Source of the DNA: a bacterium
GTDB taxonomy: Bacteria > SM23-81 > DAOVCL01
DNA length: 64,000 nucleotides
Assembly: GCA_029932675.1 (NCBI GenBank)
Contig: JAOZPP010000003.1
Span: forward strand, 1 to 64,000
Direction of reading: 5' to 3'
Part shown: positions 1 to 7,948 of the stretch, piece by piece
Position numbering within the stretch: position 1 is the first letter of the stretch
How the letters are laid out: each line of letters begins with the position of its first letter
Program-made: the position numbers and the translations under genes
Notes under the pieces: model-generated
The model's input: the letters and a program-made list of their open reading frames with translations, nothing else
What the model was told of the DNA's origin: nothing
Databases searched by the model: none

Positions 1-1
1 G

Positions 2-322
2 GGGCAGAACTGGCCTAATCCCTTCAACTCCACCACCGTTATTCGTTACTCGTTGCTCGTAGATCGTCAAGGGGAGTCAGGGGGCGGGGGTTCACGAGCT
101 ACGAGCACGAGCTACATTAGCTTAAAGGTCTACAACATCTTGGGGCAGGAGGTGAGGACGTTAGTAGACAGGAGGCAGAGGGCAGGCAGTTACAGGGTAG
201 TTTGGGATGGGAGGGATAACGAGGGCAATCCGGTGGCAAGTGGAGTATACCTTTGTAGGTTAAAGGTGTTAGGTAATAGGTGTAAGGTAGAGAGGATAAG
301 GAAGATGCTACTTTTGCGGTAA
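2..322 (+). CDS. Secreted protein, C-terminal fragment with FlgD-like sorting domain (5' end outside window)
   Basis: The open frame runs off the left edge; the window holds only the last 106 codons, so the true start is upstream and a TTG at 53 is internal. The visible part is a complete sorting domain of the FlgD Ig-like/type IX class: GQNWPNPFN at the edge, then VIRYSL, SLKVYNILGQEVRTLVD, VVWDGRD, VASGVYLCRL and a basic end KMLLLR. Such domains direct export across the outer membrane and surface attachment in FCB bacteria (family knowledge). Between RYSL and SLKVYN the frame carries a Gly/Ser/Arg-rich stretch encoded by an inverted repeat of CGT-type units at about 44-115, and the last hairpin is encoded by a GGTGTTAGGT-type repeat (256-290). 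What the protein does upstream cannot be seen. Confidence 0.85.
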   Translation, partial: GQNWPNPFNSTTVIRYSLLVDRQGESGGGGSRATSTSYISLKVYNILGQEVRTLVDRRQRAGSYRVVWDGRDNEGNPVASGVYLCRLKVLGNRCKVERIRKMLLLR

Positions 323-336
323 GAGGATAGGCAAGA

Positions 337-422
337 CGTCAGAATCGGGGTTCTGACGCCTCTGTGGGAACTGTCAGGGCGGGAGCCTTCCGCCAGGAAT
401 CCCGTTGGAACGGGGCTGACAG
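337..422. repeat. Intergenic composite repeat: GTCAGAA hairpin plus CTGTCAG inverted repeat
   Basis: CGTCAGAA at 337-344 pairs with TTCTGACG at 351-358 (8 bp, 6-nt loop). CTGTCAG at 371-377 pairs with CTGACAG at 416-422. The stretch 387-422 recurs almost identically (one difference seen) at 12648-12683, about 12 kb away, so this is a dispersed element and not a gene-specific regulator. It lies just upstream of the FG-GAP gene at 457. Confidence 0.8.
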
Positions 423-456
423 CACAAAAGCTGATAGCTTAAAAAAAGAGGGTGAA

Positions 457-2145
457 ATGAGAGTAAGGTGGATGATTTTGTGTTGGGCAACAGCAGTTCT
501 ATGCTTTGCTGTGACTGCCTATGGGCAGCGATGGCCGGCGGATTCTTTGAAGCTGTTTGAGGCGGTGGGGGATAGTGCTGGGAGCAGGTTGGGAGCCGGT
601 GTTGCTGGCATTGGGGATCAGAATGGGGATGGATATGACGACATCATCGCGGGGGCAAGTGGCGACCGGAAAGCCTACCTCTACTATGGTGGCTCACCAA
701 TGGACGCAGTGCCGGATATGGTCTTTAAGGGGGTAGGCAATGATGCGATATATACATCTCGCCTTAGTTATGCTGGGGATGTTAATGGGGATGGAGTAGG
801 TGATTTTATGGTTGGAGCTTATGGGCCATACCCAGGGGACCCGAGCAAGATCTTGGGCAAAGTCTATGTTTATCTTGGTGGCACCTTGCTGGATACCATC
901 CCAGATGTCATGCTAATTGGAGAGGACCCTAACGATTGCTTTGGTTGTGAGCTTTCACAAGCTGGGGATGTAAATGGGGATGGATATGGTGATGTTATCG
1001 TATCTGCTACAAATTACCCTAACGAGACAATGCAAGGCAAAGTTTACATCTTTTTCGGTGGGCCAGATATGGATAGCATCCCTGATTGGACAGTGGTGGG
1101 GGATACAGGCCACTTCTACCTTGGAATGCAGGTATCGGGTGGGGGGGATATCAACGGGGATGGATACGATGATGTAGCTATTGGGGGGTGTAGGACTACT
1201 CAGACTGAGCCTTGGACGAGTTGTTACTTCCGGCTCTACTATGGTGGTCAGGAGATGGACACCATTGCAGACTTTATGGTGGAGGGTAATCCCTATCTTC
1301 CCTATTCTGTCACCTTCAATGCAACGGTGATAGGGGATGTGAATGGGGATGGATATGCGGATGTAGCATGTGGGACCTGGCATTATGACTCTACCGGTTA
1401 TCCTGAAGGCGATGCATACATCTTTTATGGGGGGCAGCAGGTGGATACGATTCCGGATGTAACCTTAGAGGGTCATGGGGAATTGTATTGGTGTAGTGGG
1501 CCTTTCTCACCGGCAGGGGATGTGAATGGGGATGGCTATGGGGATGTGACAATAGGAGATGATTGGGGGTTTGGGGGTGAGGGAGCTACGCTCATCTATT
1601 TGGGTGGGAGGGATATGGATGGAAAGCTTGATGTGGGGTTTACTGGTTTCCTGCACGCCTATATAGGGTGTGGCAAATCGGTGGGTAGGGCAGGTGATGT
1701 AAATGGGGATGGGGTAGATGACATCCTCTTTGGGGCACCGGGGGTGGAGCATAATCCCTGGAATACAGAGGGGAGGGTGCTAATATTTCCTGGGGACACG
1801 AGTTGGCAGGACTTTGTGCGGGAGGAGACAAGGGGAGTTAGGTTGCCCCGGGAGGTGGAGTTGGGGCAGAACTGGCCGAATCCATTTAATGAAAATACCG
1901 TGATTCGTTACTCGTTGATCGTAGATCGTCCCCTCCACACCACCCTGAAGGTCTACAACCTTTTGGGGGAGGAGGTGAGGACGCTGGTGGATAAACGGCA
2001 GAAAGGAGGGAGGTATGAGGTGAGCTGGGATGGAAAGGATAGTAAGGGCAAGGAGGTTGCCAGTGGGATTTATTTCTACAGGTTAAAGGTGTTAGGTGAT
2101 AGGTTAAAGGCAACCCAAACGAGGAAGATGATTTTGCTGAGATAG
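457..2145 (+). CDS. Secreted FG-GAP (integrin-like) seven-blade propeller protein with sorting domain
   Basis: Start chosen at ATG 457, because a signal peptide (MRVRWMILCWATAVLCFAV, ending TAYGQ) begins there and a GAGGGTG ribosome site precedes it; the longer frame from 364 runs through a dispersed repeat. The 562-residue product has seven FG-GAP/VCBS-type repeats with the calcium-binding pattern GDxNGDGxxD (for example GDQNGDGYDD, GDVNGDGVGD, GDINGDGYDD), enough for one integrin-alpha-like beta-propeller. The last ~90 residues are a FlgD-like sorting domain (QNWPNPFN, LKVYNLLGEEV, WDGKD, ASGIYFYRL). Likely exported and surface-attached. The ligand is unknown. The terminal hairpin reads LKVLGDRLK and is encoded by a GGTGTTAGGTGATAGG-type repeat (2081-2110). 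Confidence 0.9.
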   Translation: MRVRWMILCWATAVLCFAVTAYGQRWPADSLKLFEAVGDSAGSRLGAGVAGIGDQNGDGYDDIIAGASGDRKAYLYYGGSPMDAVPDMVFKGVGNDAIYTSRLSYAGDVNGDGVGDFMVGAYGPYPGDPSKILGKVYVYLGGTLLDTIPDVMLIGEDPNDCFGCELSQAGDVNGDGYGDVIVSATNYPNETMQGKVYIFFGGPDMDSIPDWTVVGDTGHFYLGMQVSGGGDINGDGYDDVAIGGCRTTQTEPWTSCYFRLYYGGQEMDTIADFMVEGNPYLPYSVTFNATVIGDVNGDGYADVACGTWHYDSTGYPEGDAYIFYGGQQVDTIPDVTLEGHGELYWCSGPFSPAGDVNGDGYGDVTIGDDWGFGGEGATLIYLGGRDMDGKLDVGFTGFLHAYIGCGKSVGRAGDVNGDGVDDILFGAPGVEHNPWNTEGRVLIFPGDTSWQDFVREETRGVRLPREVELGQNWPNPFNENTVIRYSLIVDRPLHTTLKVYNLLGEEVRTLVDKRQKGGRYEVSWDGKDSKGKEVASGIYFYRLKVLGDRLKATQTRKMILLR

Positions 2146-2410
2146 GGGGGACGAAAACCGACAACCGAATAACGAAGGAGAGGCCGTAGATCGTGCTCGT
2201 AAAGGGGGGGATTGGGGAAAGGGACGCAATAACTCAAGGGACTCATTAAACTCTCTGTAACAAAAAAGAGGTTATCAGTTGCCTGCCCTGCAAGCATCAA
2301 CAACTGATAACCCCCGGATGCACAAGAAAGAGAAGGTATCCCCTTTCCTATGCCCTTTTAAATATAGGGCAAGTTGAAGGGAAAGGCAAACATTATTTTA
2401 ACCAAGAAGC

Positions 2411-2441
2411 AAACCGCAGATGAACGCAGATTTCCACAGAT
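2411..2441. repeat. Dispersed CGCAGA-type repeat
   Basis: Units of the form ACCGCAGATGAACGCAGAT followed by CCACAGAT. Related copies are at 12750-12779 and 18281-18300. This repeat type is common in the spacers of many environmental bacterial genomes (general knowledge). Confidence 0.65.
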
Positions 2442-2643
2442 GGTTAAGGAGTTTTCAAGGATGTGGGTAGAAGGGTCTGTCAGGGCGAAGCCTTGTGGGC
2501 ACAGTCAAAGCTGGAAGGAGGTGATGGAATGGCACAGAGGAGAGCACAAACTTTAACAGGAGGCAGAGATGTGAGCTAAAAATGAGTTTGGGGTCTGAGA
2601 TTATGGAACGGGTCGGATGAATCCGACCCCTACAAGGAAGAAA

Positions 2644-2667
2644 CTGTCAGGGCTCCTGCCCTGACAG
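2644..2667. repeat. 10-bp hairpin, CTGTCAGGGC/GCCCTGACAG
   Basis: Left arm 2644-2653 and right arm 2658-2667 pair perfectly around the 4-nt loop TCCT. It ends 17 nt before the ATG at 2685 and 4 nt before that gene's AAGGAGG ribosome site. It belongs to the GTCAG/CTGAC dispersed family. It lacks a U-tract, so it is not a standard terminator. Confidence 0.75.
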
Positions 2668-2684
2668 CACGAAAGGAGGAAAAA

Positions 2685-5600
2685 ATGGGACGGTTGGCAA
2701 ATTTCAAAAGTTTGGTCTTGCCCGTTATCCTCTTGGGGCTGGTTTGGGCCTCAGGTGTTTTGGGGCAGACCTTAAATGGATTCCCCAAGATTGCCTTCAA
2801 CGACCCATATTGGTTTCAGAAGGCGTTGGAATGGAAGGGGTTTGAGTCCCCCGGTTCCGTCCATTTTGAGCATTATTGGGGGCAGTTGGATAGCTGCGGG
2901 TTCAATCTGGTTAAGACCTATGGGGACAGCGTTAGCCTGCTCAATCCTCCGGGTCTCAAGCTGCTCAATGCCAACCTGAGTGAAGCTGCCATAGAAAGTT
3001 GCTCCTGGTATGGAGGCCATACGGTGGCCCCTTGGCACTTCGCCGATGGGGAGGGGCTGTCACCTTACCAGGCTTGTAACGATCCTAATCCTGCTTGGTT
3101 CTTCGGGCCGGACCCAGAGAACGGGGAGCGATATAGGATTCCAGGTTCCGATCCACCCCACTATGTCTATCGGGCCCTGGTTGACCAGCACAGTGCGGGA
3201 ACCCTGATCCATGGGTCGTTGCCAAGGCGGCACCAGTTCAGATACAGGCAGTATTATCTTACCTTCCGGCTGAAGATGGTGGGGGATACCCTTGAGCACA
3301 TTCCGGTGGCCAGGATTAAGGTCTGGTGCATACCGGAGGATACCTCCAAGGGAGAAGGGGATGCACCGCATAACTTCTCCCCCCTACTGCTTCTTCCTGA
3401 TGCCGATGAGGTGCCAATAGATACCCTGTTCTATACTGTCTACGCAGACGATTTCCACCATCCTGGTTCCTATGAGGACATCACCTTCGGCCCGGACACG
3501 TTGAACAGTGCCGGCTATTACACCACCATCCTTGTCCAGTGGCTGGGCACCAGGGACCTCTACATAGACAATGTGTTCATCCGGGATATCTTTTACTACT
3601 ACGCATGGGAGTATCAGGGTGGAGGCTACTACAGCCAGGAGATCAAGGATGCCCTGCTCGGGGTCCACAACATAAATCCGGCGCTAAACTTCCGCTGGTA
3701 TAAGGATGAGCCGCCACTTTGTATGTTTAGCTGTTACCATTATGTGGACAGCCTGGCCAGCCCGGTGACTGCTCGCCTCAACGGTGCCCTCTGGATTGTC
3801 GAGGAGTTGGATGACTATCGCCAGATAGTTCACCCAAATGAGCTCATCTTTGACAAGTATACCATCTGGGGCCATTCGGATTCCTCGTCGTATGGGGGAG
3901 AGAGCATCCAGATATCCTGGAATTCGCTGACCGGTGGCTTGAGATCGGGTATAAAAACAGCGCAGGGGGATCCGGACAATCCCGCTGATGACATACCCTT
4001 CTGGATGACGGTTCAGGCCTGTGACTACTGGTATGAGGATTATGGGGATACAATGTTCCATAGCCTCAGGAGCCCCACGGCAAACGAGCTCAAGGCGGAA
4101 GTCTGGCTCTCCCTCTGTTATGGGGCCAAGGGGATTATGTATTTTATGTACCCCACTGAGGACTGGTACCCCTACCACTGGCACCGTAAATTCCGTGGTT
4201 TAGTTGATCTTGTTGATGCTGACAGTAATTTCACCTCTGATCCCAAGATCGGCCACTATGTTCCCAACTACAAGTGGTATGTGGTGCGGGATATGAATGC
4301 CGTGCTGGATTCCTTGAACCCGGTTATCCAAGGGCTCACCTGGGTGGATGCGGGTAAGTGGGATGAGATGGGTAGCCTTACGGGGAGCTATATCAACTCT
4401 ATAACCAGCGATAGGTTCCCGCAGGATTCTGTCTGGGTGGAGGTGGGCCTCTTCCACGATAACCTCTATGACTACTTTATGTTAGTCAACCGCCGCTGTC
4501 TCTCCACCGAGACCCAGCAGGTGACCGTGGAGCTCTCCAGGTCCGGCCTCTGGGCGGTAAAAGATATGTATTCCGGGGAGGAGAGTTGGCTGACCAGCAG
4601 TGAGGGGGTAATGAGTTTTACTACCACCTTGGGACCGGGAGAAGGTAAGCTCTTTCGGCTGAGGGAAGGGTTCTCCGGGCCAGTTCTTACCGATCAGACC
4701 TGGGAGGGTTTGATTGGCATCTCTGGGGACATTACAGTTCCGGACAGCGTTACCCTCACCATCAATCCAGGCACAGCCCTCAGGTTCTTCCCCGGAGGTG
4801 ACAACCAGACAGGAGGGGTGGATACAGCAAGGTGTGAACTCATAGTTGAGGGGAGCTTATTGGTGCAGGGGACGGAACCTCAGCCGGTGACCCTCACCTC
4901 GTTTGCCTCCACTCCCGGGGACTGGTGGGGGATAAGGTTTAAGGGGGGATCTTGGGGTCATCTCAGGCATGCGCTGGTTGAATATGGCTACTGTGGAGTT
5001 TTGGCCGACTCCGGCAGCACAGTAACCATAGACAGTTGCACCATCCAGAAGAACGAGGTCTATGGGGTGAGGTGCGACCATGCCGGTGGGGCTACTACCA
5101 TCTCCGGCAACAGGATTTGGAACAACGGAGTTTACGGGGTATGGACTGAGCACTGCTCACCTGATATCCTGGATAATTTGATCAACGGCAGCAGGTATGG
5201 GATAAAGGCAAGCTATGCCGGCTCTGATATGCTGATTAAGGGGAACAGCATAGACAATGCCTCCATCCAACCAAAGGATCAGCCCCCTTATGACAACTAT
5301 GTGGGGATCAGCCTGCAGAACTCTTCCCCCCTCATCTTGGATAACGAGATTGGGGGTGGGAAAGGGCTCTCTGGCCTCTCCTGTTCCTCTGGTTCCAATC
5401 CAGAGGTGAGAAGCTGCATAATAGATGCTCGGTGCAAGAAGGGCATCTCCTGCTATGATGGCTCCAGCCCTACGGTAGACTCCACTCAGGTTCACTCCTA
5501 CACAGAGAGGGGCATCTACTGTTATCAGTCCAGCTACCCGCGGTTAGGGGACACAGGGATAGAGGGCAGTGGAGGCAACAGCATCTCCAGCCGGGATGGT

Positions 5601-6119
5601 GGCTATGAGGTCTGGTGTGAGGAGAACCTCCAGCCGGTGATGGCGGAGTCCTGCTGGTGGGGGATGGCCATTCCCGATCCCTCCCGTTTCCATGGTGCTG
5701 TTGACTGGTTGCCCTGCTTAGACCACGACCCATTTGGGGAGGTAGGGGTAGAGGATGGTCCAAAGGAGGGGCTACCCACCAGGTTTACCCTTTTCCAGAA
5801 CTATCCCAACCCGTTTAACCCCACTACCCTTATTCGTTACTCGTTGCCCGTAGCTCGTCAAGGGCGGTCAGGGGAAGGGGGTTCACGAGCACGCACTACG
5901 AGCACGAGCTACGTTAGTCTAAAGGTTTACAACATCTTGGGGCAGGAGGTGAGGACTTTGGTGGATGAACCACAGGCTCCTGGCTATTACCAGGTGAGGT
6001 GGGATGGGAGGGACAACCTAGGCAGGGAAGTCTCCAGCGGGATATACTTCTACAGGTTACAGGTGTTAGGTGATAGGTTAAAGATGGTAAAGACCAGGAA
6101 GATGGTGCTGATCAGGTAA
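2685..6119 (+). CDS. Large secreted protein: glycosidase-like N-terminal region, right-handed beta-helix, sorting domain
   Basis: ATG 2685 follows AAGGAGG at ideal spacing. 1144 residues. Residues 1-27 are a signal peptide (hydrophobic core LVLPVILLGLVWASGVLG). Residues ~30-660 look like a TIM-barrel glycosidase-type region: aromatic-rich, with RWYKDEPP and LCYGAKGIMYFMYP segments resembling those in uncharacterised glycoside-hydrolase-like proteins, but I cannot name a family or catalytic pair. Residues ~700-1010 are parallel beta-helix (PbH1) repeats, e.g. repeated SxPxILDN and CSYDGSSPTVDS-like turns. The last ~90 residues are a sorting domain (QNYPNPFNPTT, WDGRD, SSGIYFYRL). A surface carbohydrate-active or adhesive role is inference. 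The sorting domain carries the in-frame CGT-repeat insertion (5833-5916). Confidence 0.85.
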   Translation: MGRLANFKSLVLPVILLGLVWASGVLGQTLNGFPKIAFNDPYWFQKALEWKGFESPGSVHFEHYWGQLDSCGFNLVKTYGDSVSLLNPPGLKLLNANLSEAAIESCSWYGGHTVAPWHFADGEGLSPYQACNDPNPAWFFGPDPENGERYRIPGSDPPHYVYRALVDQHSAGTLIHGSLPRRHQFRYRQYYLTFRLKMVGDTLEHIPVARIKVWCIPEDTSKGEGDAPHNFSPLLLLPDADEVPIDTLFYTVYADDFHHPGSYEDITFGPDTLNSAGYYTTILVQWLGTRDLYIDNVFIRDIFYYYAWEYQGGGYYSQEIKDALLGVHNINPALNFRWYKDEPPLCMFSCYHYVDSLASPVTARLNGALWIVEELDDYRQIVHPNELIFDKYTIWGHSDSSSYGGESIQISWNSLTGGLRSGIKTAQGDPDNPADDIPFWMTVQACDYWYEDYGDTMFHSLRSPTANELKAEVWLSLCYGAKGIMYFMYPTEDWYPYHWHRKFRGLVDLVDADSNFTSDPKIGHYVPNYKWYVVRDMNAVLDSLNPVIQGLTWVDAGKWDEMGSLTGSYINSITSDRFPQDSVWVEVGLFHDNLYDYFMLVNRRCLSTETQQVTVELSRSGLWAVKDMYSGEESWLTSSEGVMSFTTTLGPGEGKLFRLREGFSGPVLTDQTWEGLIGISGDITVPDSVTLTINPGTALRFFPGGDNQTGGVDTARCELIVEGSLLVQGTEPQPVTLTSFASTPGDWWGIRFKGGSWGHLRHALVEYGYCGVLADSGSTVTIDSCTIQKNEVYGVRCDHAGGATTISGNRIWNNGVYGVWTEHCSPDILDNLINGSRYGIKASYAGSDMLIKGNSIDNASIQPKDQPPYDNYVGISLQNSSPLILDNEIGGGKGLSGLSCSSGSNPEVRSCIIDARCKKGISCYDGSSPTVDSTQVHSYTERGIYCYQSSYPRLGDTGIEGSGGNSISSRDGGYEVWCEENLQPVMAESCWWGMAIPDPSRFHGAVDWLPCLDHDPFGEVGVEDGPKEGLPTRFTLFQNYPNPFNPTTLIRYSLPVARQGRSGEGGSRARTTSTSYVSLKVYNILGQEVRTLVDEPQAPGYYQVRWDGRDNLGREVSSGIYFYRLQVLGDRLKMVKTRKMVLIR

Positions 6120-6123
6120 AGAA

Positions 6124-6172
6124 GCCGTTGATCGTCTATCGTAAATCGTGGATCGTTGCTCGTGCTCGTGGT
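6124..6172. repeat. Intergenic run of degenerate (N)ATCGT/CTCGT repeats
   Basis: About seven tandem degenerate units such as GATCGT, TATCGT, AATCGT and CTCGT. It is the same family that sits inside the coding sequence of the sorting domains at ~44-115, 1903-1930 and 5833-5916, so it shows the free, non-coding form of that element. Confidence 0.7.
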
Positions 6173-6213
6173 TCGGGAAGGACGAAAACCGCTTAGCTAA
6201 AAGGAGGGAGAAG

Positions 6214-6759
6214 ATGAAAAGGATGGGATTAATTTGCTTGGTTGTAGCTGTGGCCTTTGTCCTGCAGGTTAGAGGGGCAAACTTAGAGGTGGAGGTGACC
6301 GATATGGCTACCATATCCTCTGGTGATACCACCAGGTTCTTGTTGCGGTTTGACCTACCTTCTCAGTTGGTGGGGAGCACAATCGACTATGCAGAGTTAC
6401 GCTTCAGAGCCCAACCGGACTCTGGTTCAGGGCCCCTGGATCTGGCTGGTTACCGGCTCACCACCGGTTGGGATATGGGCACAGTAAGCTGGAGCCACCC
6501 CTGGGCAAACCCAGGAGGAGACTACAGCGACAGCACCCTGACCGTCTCTACTATTTCTGGGGAGGAAAGCCAAAGGGTTAGCTTAGACCTGACTGGGATA
6601 CTTTCCGCCTGGGCCAGGGGGAGGCCAAACTATGGCCTGATCATAAAGCCCTTAATAGAGAAGGGAAGGGACCTCACCGTGGTGCAAGACCCAGAGTTTC
6701 CCCCTGGAGTGAAGGCTGAGGTAGAGGTCTACTACACCGCACAAGAGGTAAGCAAGTAG
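6214..6759 (+). CDS. Secreted DNRLRE-like domain protein
   Basis: Start at ATG 6214, preceded by AAGGAGGGAG; the upstream frame from 6148 lies in the repeat. 181 residues: signal peptide (MGLICLVVAVAFVLQVRG), then a domain typical of DNRLRE modules: FLLRFDLPS, AELRFRAQP, WDMGTVSWSHPWANPGGDY, VSLDLTGILSAW, YGLIIKP. DNRLRE domains are jelly-roll-like modules in extracellular proteins of environmental bacteria and archaea, often next to polysaccharide-binding or cell-wall proteins. No sorting domain and no catalytic motif are visible. It closes the left-hand secreted cluster and is followed by a terminator. Confidence 0.75.
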   Translation: MKRMGLICLVVAVAFVLQVRGANLEVEVTDMATISSGDTTRFLLRFDLPSQLVGSTIDYAELRFRAQPDSGSGPLDLAGYRLTTGWDMGTVSWSHPWANPGGDYSDSTLTVSTISGEESQRVSLDLTGILSAWARGRPNYGLIIKPLIEKGRDLTVVQDPEFPPGVKAEVEVYYTAQEVSK

Positions 6760-6773
6760 ACCTCTGAACCAGG

Positions 6774-6799
6774 GCCGCCGAGAGAGGAACCTCGGCGGC
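6774..6799 (+). terminator. Rho-independent-like terminator after the DNRLRE gene
   Basis: GCCGCCGAG (6774-6782) pairs perfectly with CTCGGCGGC (6791-6799) around an 8-nt loop, 14 nt after the stop codon, followed by TCTTCCCTTT. It separates the secreted-protein cluster from the ATPase/helicase operon. Confidence 0.75.
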
Positions 6800-6976
6800 T
6801 CTTCCCTTTAAAACCATTTCACCAGGGGATTACCAGGGACCCAAAGTGGAGCCCCTTCCCTACTTACCCATAAAGATAAGTGAAATGACTTGCTTTGTCA
6901 AGAGGGAGGCGAATATGGGGTTCTGTAACTCCCTTTATTAATAGATAGATCGGACTCTTAAGGTGTTTAACCTTCC

Positions 6977-6985
6977 TGCTATAAT
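6977..6985 (+). promoter_or_regulatory. Candidate extended -10 promoter element
   Basis: TG-C-TATAAT, that is an extended -10 (TGnTATAAT) with no good -35. It would give a leader of about 140 nt to the operon. Weaker candidate than the pair at 7068-7095. Confidence 0.35.
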
Positions 6986-7053
6986 GTTCCCCGCCCGGCT
7001 ACAGGAAAAAAGATCTATACAGAGTGGTTACCCTCCGGAGTCACCCCATTTTG

Positions 7054-7068
7054 AGCAAATAATTTGCT
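7054..7068. promoter_or_regulatory. 15-bp palindrome, operator candidate for the ATPase/helicase operon
   Basis: AGCAAAT-A-ATTTGCT is a perfect inverted repeat with 7-bp arms. Its right edge touches the -35 element at 7068, a position where a bound dimer would block RNA polymerase. No regulator gene is adjacent, so the protein that would bind is unknown. Confidence 0.5.
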
Positions 7069-7095
7069 TGATTTTAGAGGAATAAAGGCTATAAT
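7068..7095 (+). promoter_or_regulatory. Sigma70-type promoter of the ATPase/helicase operon
   Basis: TTGATT (7068-7073), a 16-nt spacer, then a consensus TATAAT (7090-7095). The next credible start codons are 23-43 nt downstream. It is the best promoter in the 370-nt gap before the operon. Confidence 0.65.
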
Positions 7096-7117
7096 TATAA
7101 AAAGGGAGGGGATCTAA

Positions 7118-7141
7118 ATGTCAGAAGGATGGGAAGTATGA
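7118..7141 (+). CDS. Seven-codon leader ORF overlapping the next start codon
   Basis: The strongest ribosome site of the operon (AGGGAGGGG, 7103-7111) lies 6 nt before ATG 7118, not before the long gene. This ATG opens a short frame MSEGWEV whose TGA stop (7139-7141) overlaps the ATG at 7138 as ATGA. That is a classic arrangement for translational coupling. It could also be chance, with ribosomes using 7129 or 7138 directly. Confidence 0.4.
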   Translation: MSEGWEV

Positions 7142-7944
7142 AAGAGCTGCGGGAGGGGCTCTTGAGGGTTCAGCGGAGAGCCAAGGAGTTGGCTGGGCTT
7201 TTAGCTGGGTACGGGAGGATGGATGAAAACCCAACCTCCAACCCCTTTGTTATGGAGGCACTTCTCCTGAAGATGGAGAAATTAAAGGCCGGATTAGAGC
7301 TTGGCCAACTTAGTTCTGGTTTGGGCCGTTGGATGGAGCTACAAAGACCTAAGTTGAAGCGGTGGAAAGAGGAGTTTAAATCGGATTTCGGCCGTAGGCT
7401 GGAGAAGGAGCTTCAAACCAAGGGGTTTAAGTTAAGGGGCCAATATCCAAATCTTTACGCTGGCCTCTACTCCCTAAGGGTCAACTTCCTGCAGGGGGAG
7501 ATTGCCATCTTCTGGGGGCCAGAGTCGGTGAAGAAGGTGGGGCTTGACCCGGAGGAAGTAAGGGATTGTATCCTGAAGTTTGAGCAGGAGTTGAAGGGGG
7601 ATGGTTTCGATGCGGATTCCTATCTCGCCCAGCTCAAGGAGGCCTATCGCAGGGCACTCGGCCGGGAGGTGGGGGAGAAGGCTCCAATTGTCAAAGTTTT
7701 GGGGGAGCTTGCCTTTCTCAGACAGGGGGAGAAATTTCGGATAAATCCCACTAAATCCAATTACACCGGTTACGGAAGGGCACAATTTGGGTATGACCTC
7801 TACCGCTTGAGGAAGTCAAAGAGGGATGAGTTATCCCTCTGGGTGGCCACTTTTGAGGCGACAAAGAGGAAGGACAGGGTCATCTTCGTCCCCGATGATG
7901 AGGAGAGGGGGACAAGATATGCCTATCTCTCCGTTAGGGGGTGA
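7138..7944 (+). CDS. Unrecognised protein, first gene of BREX-like ATPase/helicase operon
   Basis: 268 residues from ATG 7138 (GAAGGA at 7125-7130 as ribosome site; ATG 7129 is an in-frame alternative giving 271). I do not recognise a family. The N-terminal ~110 residues are rich in Lys, Glu and Leu and look helical, probably with a coiled coil (KELREGLLRVQRRAKELAG and the MEKLKAGLEL region). Residues ~125-150 (LYSLRVNFLQGEIAIFWGPE) and the C-terminal ~60 (FGYDLYRLRKSKRDELSLW, then VIFVPDDEERG) look like beta-sheet. No signal peptide, membrane helix, nuclease or HTH motif is visible. It ends 4 nt before the first ATPase, so it is almost surely co-expressed with it. A DNA-recognition or scaffold subunit is a guess from position only. 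Confidence 0.8.
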   Translation: MKELREGLLRVQRRAKELAGLLAGYGRMDENPTSNPFVMEALLLKMEKLKAGLELGQLSSGLGRWMELQRPKLKRWKEEFKSDFGRRLEKELQTKGFKLRGQYPNLYAGLYSLRVNFLQGEIAIFWGPESVKKVGLDPEEVRDCILKFEQELKGDGFDADSYLAQLKEAYRRALGREVGEKAPIVKVLGELAFLRQGEKFRINPTKSNYTGYGRAQFGYDLYRLRKSKRDELSLWVATFEATKRKDRVIFVPDDEERGTRYAYLSVRG

Positions 7945-7948
7945 GCCA

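Larger units (their letters stand above)
2146..2684. other. Repeat-rich intergenic spacer, no convincing gene
   Basis: A 60-codon open frame inside (2374-2556) is made largely of dispersed repeat and is not a credible gene. Contents: CGTAGATCGTGCTCGT-type repeat near 2187-2203; a perfect 12-bp inverted repeat, GGTTATCAGTTG (2270-2281) with CAACTGATAACC (2301-2312); a CCGCAGA/ACGCAGA repeat (2411-2441); a partial CTGTCAGGGC element (2477-2486); and a strong hairpin just upstream of the next gene, listed separately. Confidence 0.7.

Noticed and set aside
364-456. Upstream extension of the FG-GAP gene from GTG 364
   Set aside because: The extension lies within a dispersed repeat found elsewhere, while ATG 457 has a ribosome site and starts a signal peptide.
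2374-2556. 60-codon plus-strand frame
   Set aside because: Composed largely of the CGCAGA and CTGTCAGG repeats in a repeat-rich spacer; no family resemblance.
7826-7948. Longer N-terminus for ATPase 1
   Set aside because: The extra 41 codons overlap the end of the preceding gene in another frame and give a composition unlike the family; ATG 7949 has a fitting ribosome site.
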